Below, piece by piece: positions 1 to 5,294 of a DNA stretch of 5,317 nt. A program made the translations under genes and the position numbers. Under the pieces are notes generated by a model. The model saw only the letters and a list, made by a program, of their open reading frames with translations, searched no databases and was not told the origin of the DNA. This stretch comes from Clostridiales bacterium (lineage in GTDB: Bacteria; Bacillota; Clostridia; Peptostreptococcales; NVVX01), in contig JAJOKQ010000113.1 of assembly GCA_021129785.1 (NCBI GenBank), forward strand, positions 1-5,317. The letters run 5' to 3'. Each line of letters starts with the position of its first letter. Within the stretch, counting starts at the first letter, position 1.

Positions 1-130
1 CTCTTTTTCTCATACTTTGTTTGTAGAAACTGCTGTAACTAAAAAGATGGGAATTGGAGTTTTACCTATTCTAGCAACAAGAATTGGTTTAGCAATTGCT
101 TCAGGAATAATTTTGAATGTAGTATTGTAA
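1..130 (+). CDS. Gate-domain (nucleoside-recognition-type) membrane protein, C-terminal end only
   Basis: An open frame enters from the left edge (first full codon at base 2) and ends at TAA 128-130, giving the last 42 residues of a protein. The visible part has an S-H-x-L-F-V-E-T motif at its residues 3-10 and then a hydrophobic segment ending in IILNVVL. The motif and following helix line up with C-H-A-V-F-E-D-T plus helix near the end of the next gene, so the two are paralogues. Clostridial genomes commonly carry two adjacent small Gate-domain (Pfam Gate/Nucleos_tra2-like) integral membrane proteins of about 150 residues, comparable to the SpmA/SpmB pair. What such proteins transport is not settled. 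The truncation is caused by the window edge, not by a mutation. The two genes are separated by 30 bases and are probably co-transcribed. Family is inferred from a short piece plus the neighbour. Confidence 0.75.
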   Translation, partial: SFSHTLFVETAVTKKMGIGVLPILATRIGLAIASGIILNVVL

Positions 131-160
131 CATTACGGCAAGAACTAATGAGGTGAAATA

Positions 161-616
161 ATGAGTGCTTTTGAAATCGCTAAAGAAGGACTGTTTGGTG
201 GACTAATATCAGTATACGATATTGCTATAATTGTTTTTCCACTTATGGTTTTTATGGAAATAGCAAAAGACATAGGTGTGTTAGATTGGCTTGCAAAAGT
301 TAGTAAACCTATAACGAGGTTTATGAAAATATCAGACGACTCAGCCTTTCCTTTAGCTATAGGTCTGGTTTTCGGATTAGCCTTTGGTGCAGGAGTAATA
401 ATACAAAGAGCGAAAGAAGGAAATTTGGATAAAAGAAGCTTGTTGCTTCTTGCGCTGTTTTTAGCTTGTTGCCATGCTGTTTTTGAAGATACTTTATTGT
501 TCGTTGCAGTTGGTGCAAATGGGTGGTTTCTTTTAGCAATTAGAACGTTAACTGCTTTTATTTTAACTGCGATTGTATCAAAAAAAATTAAACTGACCAA
601 TATTGATCAAAGTTAG
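161..616 (+). CDS. Gate-domain (nucleoside-recognition-type) membrane protein, complete
   Basis: This 151-residue protein is strongly hydrophobic, with likely membrane segments near residues 18-36, 63-81, 92-117 and 121-139. The central G-L-x-F-G-x-A-F-G-A-G-V-I-I-Q stretch (68-82), the polar A-K-E-G-N-L-D-K-R loop (84-92) and C-H-A-V-F-E-D-T (104-111) match small clostridial Gate-domain proteins, usually annotated as nucleoside recognition domain proteins. His105, Glu109 and Asp110 are charged or polar residues within a membrane region and probably matter for function. The start ATG has GAGGTGA at 150-156 just upstream. It follows its truncated paralogue by 30 bases with no terminator between, so the two probably form a heteromeric membrane complex in the manner proposed for SpmA/SpmB. 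The substrate is unknown, and direct nucleoside transport should not be assumed from the family name. Confidence 0.82.
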   Translation: MSAFEIAKEGLFGGLISVYDIAIIVFPLMVFMEIAKDIGVLDWLAKVSKPITRFMKISDDSAFPLAIGLVFGLAFGAGVIIQRAKEGNLDKRSLLLLALFLACCHAVFEDTLLFVAVGANGWFLLAIRTLTAFILTAIVSKKIKLTNIDQS

Positions 617-643
617 GGTGAGGCAAAGGAAACTACTCCTTAC

Positions 644-671
644 TTTACTGGTTTGTAATACATTTCATAAT
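644..671 (+). promoter_or_regulatory. candidate promoter for the PAS-GGDEF-EAL gene
   Basis: TTTACT (644-649) and CATAAT (666-671), 16 bases apart, are an acceptable but weak sigma-A-type -35/-10 pair. A better -10 box, TATAAT, lies at 692-697 but has no good -35 box 16-18 bases upstream. Either could drive the gene that starts near 736. The 119-base gap between the Gate pair and this gene contains nothing else I can identify. Confidence 0.3.
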
Positions 672-698
672 GGGTACTAGTTTTAGCATTTTATAATG
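661..698 (+). repeat. imperfect 12-base direct repeat carrying two -10-like boxes
   Basis: CATTTCATAATG (661-672) and CATTTTATAATG (687-698) differ at one base and start 26 bases apart. Each contains a -10-like hexamer (CATAAT and TATAAT). A third CATAAT occurs at 715-720. This may be two tandem promoters, a repeated protein-binding site, or coincidence in AT-rich DNA. Confidence 0.4.
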
Positions 699-730
699 AA
701 CAAAATAGCAACGTCATAATATACTGTAAT

Positions 731-739
731 AGGAAGTGG
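731..739 (+). promoter_or_regulatory. ribosome binding site that conflicts with the GTG start
   Basis: AGGAAG (731-736) is the only clear Shine-Dalgarno-like sequence upstream of the PAS-GGDEF-EAL frame, and it overlaps the GTG codon at 736. The frame is closed by a TAG at 730-732, so no earlier start exists. The site is better spaced for the in-frame ATT at 745, a rare start codon. The true first residue is therefore uncertain by a few codons, without effect on the domains. Confidence 0.4.
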
Positions 740-2466
740 TTAATATTACTAATGGTAAAAACAATGTTGAATATCTGGTTAATGAAATAGAGCTATATAA
801 AAAAAACATAGAGAGACTAGAGTTAATTTTTGAAGCGGCTAAAGAAGGTATGTGGGATATGGACGATGACGGGAATGTTAGATTCTTCAACTCAAGTTTC
901 TATAAAAACTTCGATGTCAGCTTAGATAAATCTACTCTAAACGAGTGGATACATTTGGTTCACCCTGAAGATAAACATCTATTTAGCGAAAATGTTGTTA
1001 TGCAAAAAATAAAGAGAATAGAAGTTTTTAAAAGCCAATATAGGGTAAAAAACAAAAACAATGAATATGTGTGGATAGAAGCTATAGGTAAAGCACAATA
1101 TGATGCGGATGGCAACATGATATTTATGGTAGGCGCACATGTAGATATTACTGAAAGAAAAGAACACGAAAAAAAAATATTGTTCATGGCGTATCATGAC
1201 AATTTAACGAGCCTCCCTAACAGAAATTTACTTGAAAAATACATTAACGAAGGAATAAAAAACTGTAAATCGGGTGCACTGCTTTATATTAACGTTAAGG
1301 ATTTTAAGTATGTAAACGATGTGTTTGGTTATGACATTGGAGATAAAGCTTTGATTCGAATCAGTAAAAAATTAGAAAAAAATTCAGGAAATGATGGTTT
1401 CGTTTCAAGGATAAGCGGAAATGAGTTTGTGTTATTATTAGACAGCATTTTTAACAGAGATAAGATTGAACAAAAAGTAAAATATGTACTAGAAGAACTC
1501 GAACAAAAAATCGATATTGAAGGAAGAATTATTAAAATAAGCACATGTATTGGAATAGCGAGGTTTCCTAATGATGGCATCGTAGCAAAAGAGATAATAC
1601 AAAACGCAAACTTTGCTATGACTATAGCTTCAAAAAAAATAACGCCTAGCTATGAATTTTTTGATCTAGGATTGAGAAATAAATTGCTAAGAGAGCGAAC
1701 AATTGATAATAGCTTAAAAACTGCTTTAGAAAATAATGAATTATTTATTTGTTATCAACCAATTATTTGTGCAAAAACAGGTAAAGTTGCTAGTATGGAG
1801 GCGCTACTAAGGTGGAATAATGTTGATTTGGGGGTTGTGTCTCCATTTGAGTTTATACCAATTGCTGAAAAAAATAATGCCATAAATAAAATTGGTGACT
1901 TTGTACTAGAGGAAGCTTGTAGACAGGGAAATATACTCAATGAAAAATATAATGCTAAGTTAAGAGTAGCGGTAAATGTTTCAGTTATTCAGCTTATGCA
2001 AAATGGATTTGTAAGTAAAGTTATTAGTATTATAGAAAACACAGGGGTAGATAAAAACAATGTGATTCTGGAGATTACAGAATCATGTGCTATAGAAACG
2101 AACATAGATATTATTGAGAAAATAGTAAAACTTAGAGACTATGGGATTTTAATAGTGGTAGATGACTTTGGGGCGGGGTACTCATCTATAAATAACTTGA
2201 TACAGCTTCCTATAGCTGGATTGAAGATTGATAAAAGCATAATCGAGAAATCTTTGGCAAATGACAACGTATTCTATATGATGCAGGCAGTAGTTGCATA
2301 TGCGCATAATATGAAAATGACTGTTGTTGCAGAAGGTGTAGAGGACAAATTGATGTTAGATAGAATTAGAGGATTGAACGTCAATTATATCCAAGGATTT
2401 TATTACTCAAAACCCATATCCTTCAATGAAGTGATTGAGTATATGGAGAATAATAAATCAATCTAA
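736..2466 (+). CDS. PAS-GGDEF-EAL protein, predicted cyclic di-GMP phosphodiesterase
   Basis: This 576-residue protein has no membrane segment or signal peptide and should act in the cytoplasm. A short helix (about 15-30) leads to a PAS sensor with its PAC end (about 25-145, closing in D-I-T-E-R-K), then GGDEF (about 150-305, opening Y-H-D-N-L-T-S-L-P-N-R) and EAL (about 318-570). The GGDEF signature is S-G-N-E-F (227-231), and the upstream D-x-D metal site is N186-V-K188, so cyclase activity is unlikely. The RxxD inhibitory site is also absent. The EAL domain keeps the expected residues: E355 of EAL, N414, E446, D476/D477 of DDFG, K497, E533 and Q553. It should therefore hydrolyse cyclic di-GMP to pGpG, with the PAS and degenerate GGDEF domains as regulatory modules, perhaps GTP-binding. 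The PAS ligand cannot be told. It is a single-gene unit ending at a strong terminator. The start codon is uncertain (GTG 736 or nearby ATT 745). Confidence 0.93.
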   Translation: MVNITNGKNNVEYLVNEIELYKKNIERLELIFEAAKEGMWDMDDDGNVRFFNSSFYKNFDVSLDKSTLNEWIHLVHPEDKHLFSENVVMQKIKRIEVFKSQYRVKNKNNEYVWIEAIGKAQYDADGNMIFMVGAHVDITERKEHEKKILFMAYHDNLTSLPNRNLLEKYINEGIKNCKSGALLYINVKDFKYVNDVFGYDIGDKALIRISKKLEKNSGNDGFVSRISGNEFVLLLDSIFNRDKIEQKVKYVLEELEQKIDIEGRIIKISTCIGIARFPNDGIVAKEIIQNANFAMTIASKKITPSYEFFDLGLRNKLLRERTIDNSLKTALENNELFICYQPIICAKTGKVASMEALLRWNNVDLGVVSPFEFIPIAEKNNAINKIGDFVLEEACRQGNILNEKYNAKLRVAVNVSVIQLMQNGFVSKVISIIENTGVDKNNVILEITESCAIETNIDIIEKIVKLRDYGILIVVDDFGAGYSSINNLIQLPIAGLKIDKSIIEKSLANDNVFYMMQAVVAYAHNMKMTVVAEGVEDKLMLDRIRGLNVNYIQGFYYSKPISFNEVIEYMENNKSI

Positions 2467-2489
2467 AACTCAGTGATTTGTATATATTA

Positions 2490-2526
2490 AAACGAAAGAC
2501 AGAGAATCTGTCTTTCGTTTGTTTTT
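2490..2526. terminator. rho-independent terminator, probably bidirectional
   Basis: A perfect 13-bp inverted repeat has arms AAACGAAAGACAG (2490-2502) and CTGTCTTTCGTTT (2508-2520). An additional A-T pair closes the loop to GAA. On the plus strand it is followed by GTTTTTG, a good T-run, 24 bases after the EAL gene stop. On the minus strand the arm runs into a shorter T-run. It lies between two convergent genes and probably terminates both. Confidence 0.9.
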
Positions 2527-2555
2527 GATTTGTTGCGTATAAATTGATTTGACTA

Positions 2556-3509
2556 TTAACTTCTTTTATGTCTAATAAGTCCTGAAGTTACTAGCACTTC
2601 AACGCCTTTTTTCTCAAACTCATCTATCAAAATATTAATACCTAGAGAATCACTTGCTAAGTGACCCGCAATTATTACGTTAAGATTATGTTTTTCAGCA
2701 TTTTTCCTATGTTCTTCTCCAATATGCATTACAACAAGTGTTCCTACTCCAGCAATAGCTAATTTCTCAAATGCTTCTTTAGATCCACCAGTTCCGCCTG
2801 TCATATCTACCATGACCTTACCTGCGCGACGTTTTTTATCGCCAACTACAATAGCTGGTCCAGCGTTGTATTGTACAGCTTCAGCGTACTCAGGCTCTTG
2901 TTTTAATAATTTTACGACGTCATCAAGAGTTTCAGGTTTCTCAGTGTCAAAAATAGTTTGTAAATGTTTAACTACTAAATTGTCAGTAGGTGTATGAATG
3001 CATGCCATTGGGATATCAAGAAGTTTTGCAGTATCCACAGCACGATTGTGATTTATAGGCATTATTCCTCTTTTTACTTCACTAATTCTCGATGACATAA
3101 TTCCTTCAGCAACATTAATAGGCACTCCATACTTGTTAAGAATATCAGCTTGCATATGCATTACCGCGTGAAGCGCAGCAAGAGCTTTGCCTTCAGGATG
3201 ATGTGCAATTACTAAGTCGATAGTCTGTCCTTTTTCAGTTAAACGGTCAGCTAATAATAATTCTCCAACTTCCATATCTACACCCATGATGACTCTTTTT
3301 ATTTCTTTTTCAGGATTACCATATAGAATTCTAGTGTCATCAAAAGGATTAGTTAATCTATCCATATCGTATTCTTTTTTGTCAGCATCTTTTAAATCAT
3401 CGTAGTTTTCCTTGTTTTTTAAAAGCAGCTTGTTTACGCCCTCTAAACCTCTTGGATCGCTTTCTTTACCCATTGTTACAGCTAAATCGAATAATTCTTG
3501 TAATTTCAT
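2556..3509 (-). CDS. NIF3-family (YbgI/YqfO-like) metal-binding protein
   Basis: This 317-residue cytoplasmic protein looks like the clostridial NIF3-like group annotated as NGG1p-interacting factor. NIF3 proteins carry a two-metal site, and the expected ligands can be placed: H103-H104 in I-A-H-H-P-E-G, the H172-T-P-T-D176 motif, and H283 in G-H-L-A-S-D287. The last ligand position is Asp instead of the usual Glu of the GHxxxE-type motif. The N-terminal 70 residues are charged and helical, with L-T-N-P-F-D-D-T-R-I-L-Y-G near 53-64. Glycine-rich V-D-M-T-G-G-T-G-G-S lies near 234-243. The biochemical role of the family is unsettled; some members act in nucleotide or cofactor chemistry. ATG 3509 is chosen because AAGGAGG (3525-3519) lies 9 bases upstream, whereas the TTG at 3515 is only 3 bases from it. 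It is a single-gene unit, convergent with the EAL gene and divergent from the DUF368 gene. Confidence 0.88.
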   Translation of the reverse strand: MKLQELFDLAVTMGKESDPRGLEGVNKLLLKNKENYDDLKDADKKEYDMDRLTNPFDDTRILYGNPEKEIKRVIMGVDMEVGELLLADRLTEKGQTIDLVIAHHPEGKALAALHAVMHMQADILNKYGVPINVAEGIMSSRISEVKRGIMPINHNRAVDTAKLLDIPMACIHTPTDNLVVKHLQTIFDTEKPETLDDVVKLLKQEPEYAEAVQYNAGPAIVVGDKKRRAGKVMVDMTGGTGGSKEAFEKLAIAGVGTLVVMHIGEEHRKNAEKHNLNVIIAGHLASDSLGINILIDEFEKKGVEVLVTSGLIRHKRS

Positions 3510-3518
3510 AAACAATTT

Positions 3519-3525
3519 CCTCCTT
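3519..3525 (-). promoter_or_regulatory. ribosome binding site fixing the NIF3-like start
   Basis: AAGGAGG on the minus strand is a near-perfect Shine-Dalgarno sequence, 9 bases before ATG 3509. It excludes the longer frame beginning at TTG 3515, which would leave only a 3-base spacer. Confidence 0.85.
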
Positions 3526-3561
3526 AATAGTATCCATATAATTTTTTTTATACGGTTAATT

Positions 3562-3576
3562 TTAGTATACTACTAA
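3562..3576. repeat. inverted repeat overlapping the NIF3-like promoter
   Basis: TTAGTA and TACTAA are perfect 6-base inverted arms around a 3-base centre. The palindrome covers the candidate -10 box of the NIF3-like gene, where a dimeric repressor could bind. A short AT-rich palindrome can also arise by chance, and no regulator gene is adjacent. Confidence 0.35.
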
Positions 3577-3592
3577 AGAGGCGAAATATAAA
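3564..3592 (-). promoter_or_regulatory. candidate promoter of the NIF3-like gene
   Basis: On the minus strand TTTATA (3592-3587) and TATACT (3569-3564) are 17 bases apart, a plausible sigma-A promoter. The predicted RNA start is near 3557, giving a leader of about 50 bases. The -10 box is overlapped by the inverted repeat at 3562-3576. Confidence 0.5.
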
Positions 3593-3632
3593 GAAGAATT
3601 TAATATATTGCGAAAACTAAACATTGTCGCTT

Positions 3633-3680
3633 TTAACAGACTAAAAAGAATTAATGTAAAATTAATGTATATATGATAAT
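3633..3680 (+). promoter_or_regulatory. candidate promoter region of the DUF368-sigI operon
   Basis: TTAACA (3633-3638) and TAAAAT (3657-3662) with an 18-base spacer form one sigma-A-like pair. A second group of -10-like boxes, TATGAT/GATAAT, lies at 3672-3680 without a clear -35 box. The leader before ATG 3756 would be about 75-90 bases. I see no riboswitch or leader hairpin in it. Confidence 0.4.
3650..3669 (+). repeat. two 9-base direct repeats with an 11-base period
   Basis: ATTAATGTA occurs at 3650-3658 and again at 3661-3669. The 11-base period is about one helical turn, placing both copies on the same DNA face, within the promoter region of the DUF368 gene. The form (TTAATG, 5 bases, TTAATG) recalls direct-repeat activator sites such as Pho boxes, but only two units are visible and the hexamer is not the usual TTAACA. 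Confidence 0.45.
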
Positions 3681-3755
3681 ATAACAAGTATAATTAAATT
3701 ATTATACGCAGTTAAAAAAAGTAGTAAAGAAAAATGAGTTTAGTGGGAGGAATTT

Positions 3756-4496
3756 ATGAATCCTTTAGTTCAGGGACTGATATTGGGATTTGTAATAGTT
3801 TTGCCAGGAATGAGTGGCGGAACTGTGTTAGTTATATTAGGGTCTTATGAAAAACTGATTAGCGATTTAGCTAAACTTAGGATTAAACCATACATACCAA
3901 TGTTTTTAGGAGTAGTGATTGGAATTTTTACGGGCGGGCGCATATTTGCTTCGCTATTTGTAGTTTATCGTGACTTGATGGCGGCTTTCCTTTTAGGTTG
4001 TTTATTAGCATCTACAAAAGCGCTACTAAAAGATGTGGCTTTTATAAAAGCGCGCAGCTTGTTTTTTATTGCGATTGGGCTTATTTCTGGATATTATTTA
4101 GCAGGAGACCCTATTAGTTTGAGCAACGCTCAAACAGAAGTAAGCTGGCTGTATTTAATAGCAGCAGGTGCTGTATCCACAGCTACAATGATTATTCCTG
4201 GTATTTCGGGTAGTGCAGTATTAATAATACTAGGGCTCTACGACACGGTGCTCGTAGCATTGAAAGAATTGAACATAGCAAACTTATTCTTTTTTGCTAT
4301 TGGTGGGTTAACAGGACTGTTTGCATTAGTTAGATTATTAGAGAAAGTATATAAAAAACATAAGGGAATTGCATCGTGTTTTTTTGCAGGATTAATTGTA
4401 GGCTCTTCAAAAGTTCTGCTCCCTTACTCAATAAATACATTTGTTGTTTTACTATTTGCGCTAGGATTTATAGCGGTATGGATTTTGAGCGAGTAA
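3756..4496 (+). CDS. popT: DUF368 family polyprenyl-phosphate transporter (PopT-like)
   Basis: This 246-residue polytopic membrane protein carries the two DUF368 signatures: P17-G-M-S-G-G-T followed by V-I-L-G-S-Y-E, and P148-G-I-S-G-S followed by I-I-L-G-L-Y-D. The two are about 131 residues apart, so the protein is an internal duplication, each half beginning with a re-entrant-looking PGxSG segment. DUF368 proteins (PopT) were shown, along with DedA proteins (UptA), to return undecaprenyl phosphate from the outer to the inner leaflet of the membrane for reuse in wall synthesis. At 246 residues it is at the short end of the family as I remember it but appears complete. ATG 3756 is preceded by GGGAGG (3745-3750). 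The stop lies 49 bases before the favoured sigI start, with no terminator between, so the genes are probably co-transcribed. Family is clear; the exact substrate in this organism is inferred. Confidence 0.9.
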   Translation: MNPLVQGLILGFVIVLPGMSGGTVLVILGSYEKLISDLAKLRIKPYIPMFLGVVIGIFTGGRIFASLFVVYRDLMAAFLLGCLLASTKALLKDVAFIKARSLFFIAIGLISGYYLAGDPISLSNAQTEVSWLYLIAAGAVSTATMIIPGISGSAVLIILGLYDTVLVALKELNIANLFFFAIGGLTGLFALVRLLEKVYKKHKGIASCFFAGLIVGSSKVLLPYSINTFVVLLFALGFIAVWILSE

Positions 4497-4497
4497 T

Positions 4498-4526
4498 ACC
4501 CTATAAAAACAAATGAATTCTTCGTA
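4498..4526 (+). promoter_or_regulatory. possible sigma-I-type autoregulatory promoter
   Basis: ACCC (4498-4501) is followed by an A-rich run (4502-4509), then CGTA at 4523-4526. From memory, sigma-I promoters have a C-rich -35 element with an A-tract and a short CGWA-like -10 element, and sigI genes are commonly autoregulated. The spacing here is approximate, and the RNA leader before ATG 4546 would be only about 13 bases. Tentative. Confidence 0.22.
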
Positions 4527-4532
4527 TATATT

Positions 4533-4540
4533 GGTGGTGA
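4533..4540 (+). promoter_or_regulatory. ribosome binding site fixing the sigI start
   Basis: GGTGGTGA matches the AGGAGGTGA consensus with one change and gives good spacing to ATG 4546. The upstream in-frame ATG 4513 has no Shine-Dalgarno sequence before it. Confidence 0.75.
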
Positions 4541-4545
4541 AAGAA

Positions 4546-5283
4546 ATGATAAACTTTTTGTCTGTATTTTCATTGTTAGAGACTAAACAAACAAAAACAG
4601 AAGAAGATGTAGAGCTTATTAAAAACGGCGATGAAAAACTAAGAAATAAGTTCATTAGTTGGCACAAAAATTTTATCTTAAGTGTTGCGAGTAAAAGCAA
4701 AGGGCGTTTTATTCAGCCTGAGAATGATGAAGAGTATAGTGTTGCTATTACTGCGTTTAATCGAGCGATTGATAAATTTGAAAAAGGTAAAAATGCTTCC
4801 TTTTTTACTTTTGCGAGCTTGCTCATAAAAAGAGATTTAATTGATTTCTATAGAAAGAATAAAAACAATAATGAAATGTTTTTTAGTCAGATGACAGAAG
4901 AAGAAAGTGATAATTTTGAGAATACTGTAGCAATAAGGAGTATGCACGAAGAGGATAGACATCTTGAACTTAGAATGGAGATAGGGATATATAAGACTTT
5001 GCTTGAAGAATTTTCAATAAAATTTGAAGAATTAACAAAAATAAGCCCTAAACATATAGATTCAAGGAAGAATATTTTGAGGATTGCAAGAACAGTATAT
5101 GAAAACACTGAAATAAAAGACGAATTGTTTATGAAAAAAAGGCTTCCACTAAGTAAAATTCTAGAGGTTGTAGATAGTAGCAGAAAAACGTTAGAGAAAC
5201 ATAGAAAATACATAATAGCTAATGTAATTTTGTTAAATAGTGATTTAGAGTATATGAAAGAATATATTAAAGATGTATTGTAG
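4546..5283 (+). CDS. sigI: RNA polymerase sigma factor SigI
   Basis: This 245-residue protein matches sigma-I along its length (B. subtilis SigI is about 250). Residues 24-60 (I-K-N-G-D-E-K-L-R-N-K-F-I-S-W-H-K) and the D-E-E-Y-S-V-A-I-T-A-F-N-R-A-I-D-K-F segment near 61-78 are sigma region 2, ending in the I-K-R-D-L-I-D-F-Y-R-K helix (94-104). A variable acidic linker (about 109-140) follows. The sigma-I-specific C-terminal domain contains S-P-K-H-I-D-S-R (167-174) and a helix-turn-helix at about 200-223 with S-S-R-K-T-L-E-K-H-R-K-Y-I. Sigma-I directs RNA polymerase to heat, wall-stress or, in some clostridia, polysaccharide-response genes, and is held inactive by membrane RsgI. ATG 4546 is preferred over ATG 4513 because of its ribosome site and because B. 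subtilis SigI starts at the equivalent place. It probably shares an operon with the DUF368 gene and the following rsgI. Confidence 0.95.
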   Translation: MINFLSVFSLLETKQTKTEEDVELIKNGDEKLRNKFISWHKNFILSVASKSKGRFIQPENDEEYSVAITAFNRAIDKFEKGKNASFFTFASLLIKRDLIDFYRKNKNNNEMFFSQMTEEESDNFENTVAIRSMHEEDRHLELRMEIGIYKTLLEEFSIKFEELTKISPKHIDSRKNILRIARTVYENTEIKDELFMKKRLPLSKILEVVDSSRKTLEKHRKYIIANVILLNSDLEYMKEYIKDVL

Positions 5284-5290
5284 GCGGTGA
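5282..5290 (+). promoter_or_regulatory. ribosome binding site of the downstream rsgI-like gene
   Basis: AGGCGGTGA differs from the AGGAGGTGA consensus at one base and lies 4 bases before ATG 5295. It begins inside the sigI stop codon, consistent with coupled translation of the two genes. Confidence 0.6.
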
Positions 5291-5294
5291 TGAC

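Noticed and set aside
145..600. Long minus-strand open frame opposite the Gate-domain gene
   Set aside because: It has no ribosome site and no recognisable domain, and it lies antisense to a clear membrane protein gene.
626..641. Hairpin AAGGA-6-TCCTT just after the Gate-domain gene as a terminator
   Set aside because: The stem is only 5 bp and no T-run follows it, so it is too weak to call.
696..719. Tiny open frame starting ATG 696 upstream of the EAL gene
   Set aside because: It has seven codons, lacks a ribosome site and ends before the main frame, so I do not support it as a leader peptide.
617..735. Cyclic di-GMP riboswitch before the cyclic di-GMP enzyme gene
   Set aside because: I see no paired-stem architecture or conserved GEMM-type core in this 119-base gap.
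3510..3515. TTG start two codons upstream for the NIF3-like gene
   Set aside because: The AAGGAGG site would be only 3 bases away, against 9 bases for ATG 3509.
4513..4545. Eleven-residue N-terminal extension of SigI from ATG 4513
   Set aside because: There is no Shine-Dalgarno sequence upstream, and the extension is absent from SigI as known in B. subtilis. ATG 4546 has a good ribosome site.
4887..5213. Minus-strand open frame of 108 codons opposite sigI
   Set aside because: It is the low-complexity antisense of an AT-rich coding region. The opposite strand encodes conserved sigma-I motifs throughout.
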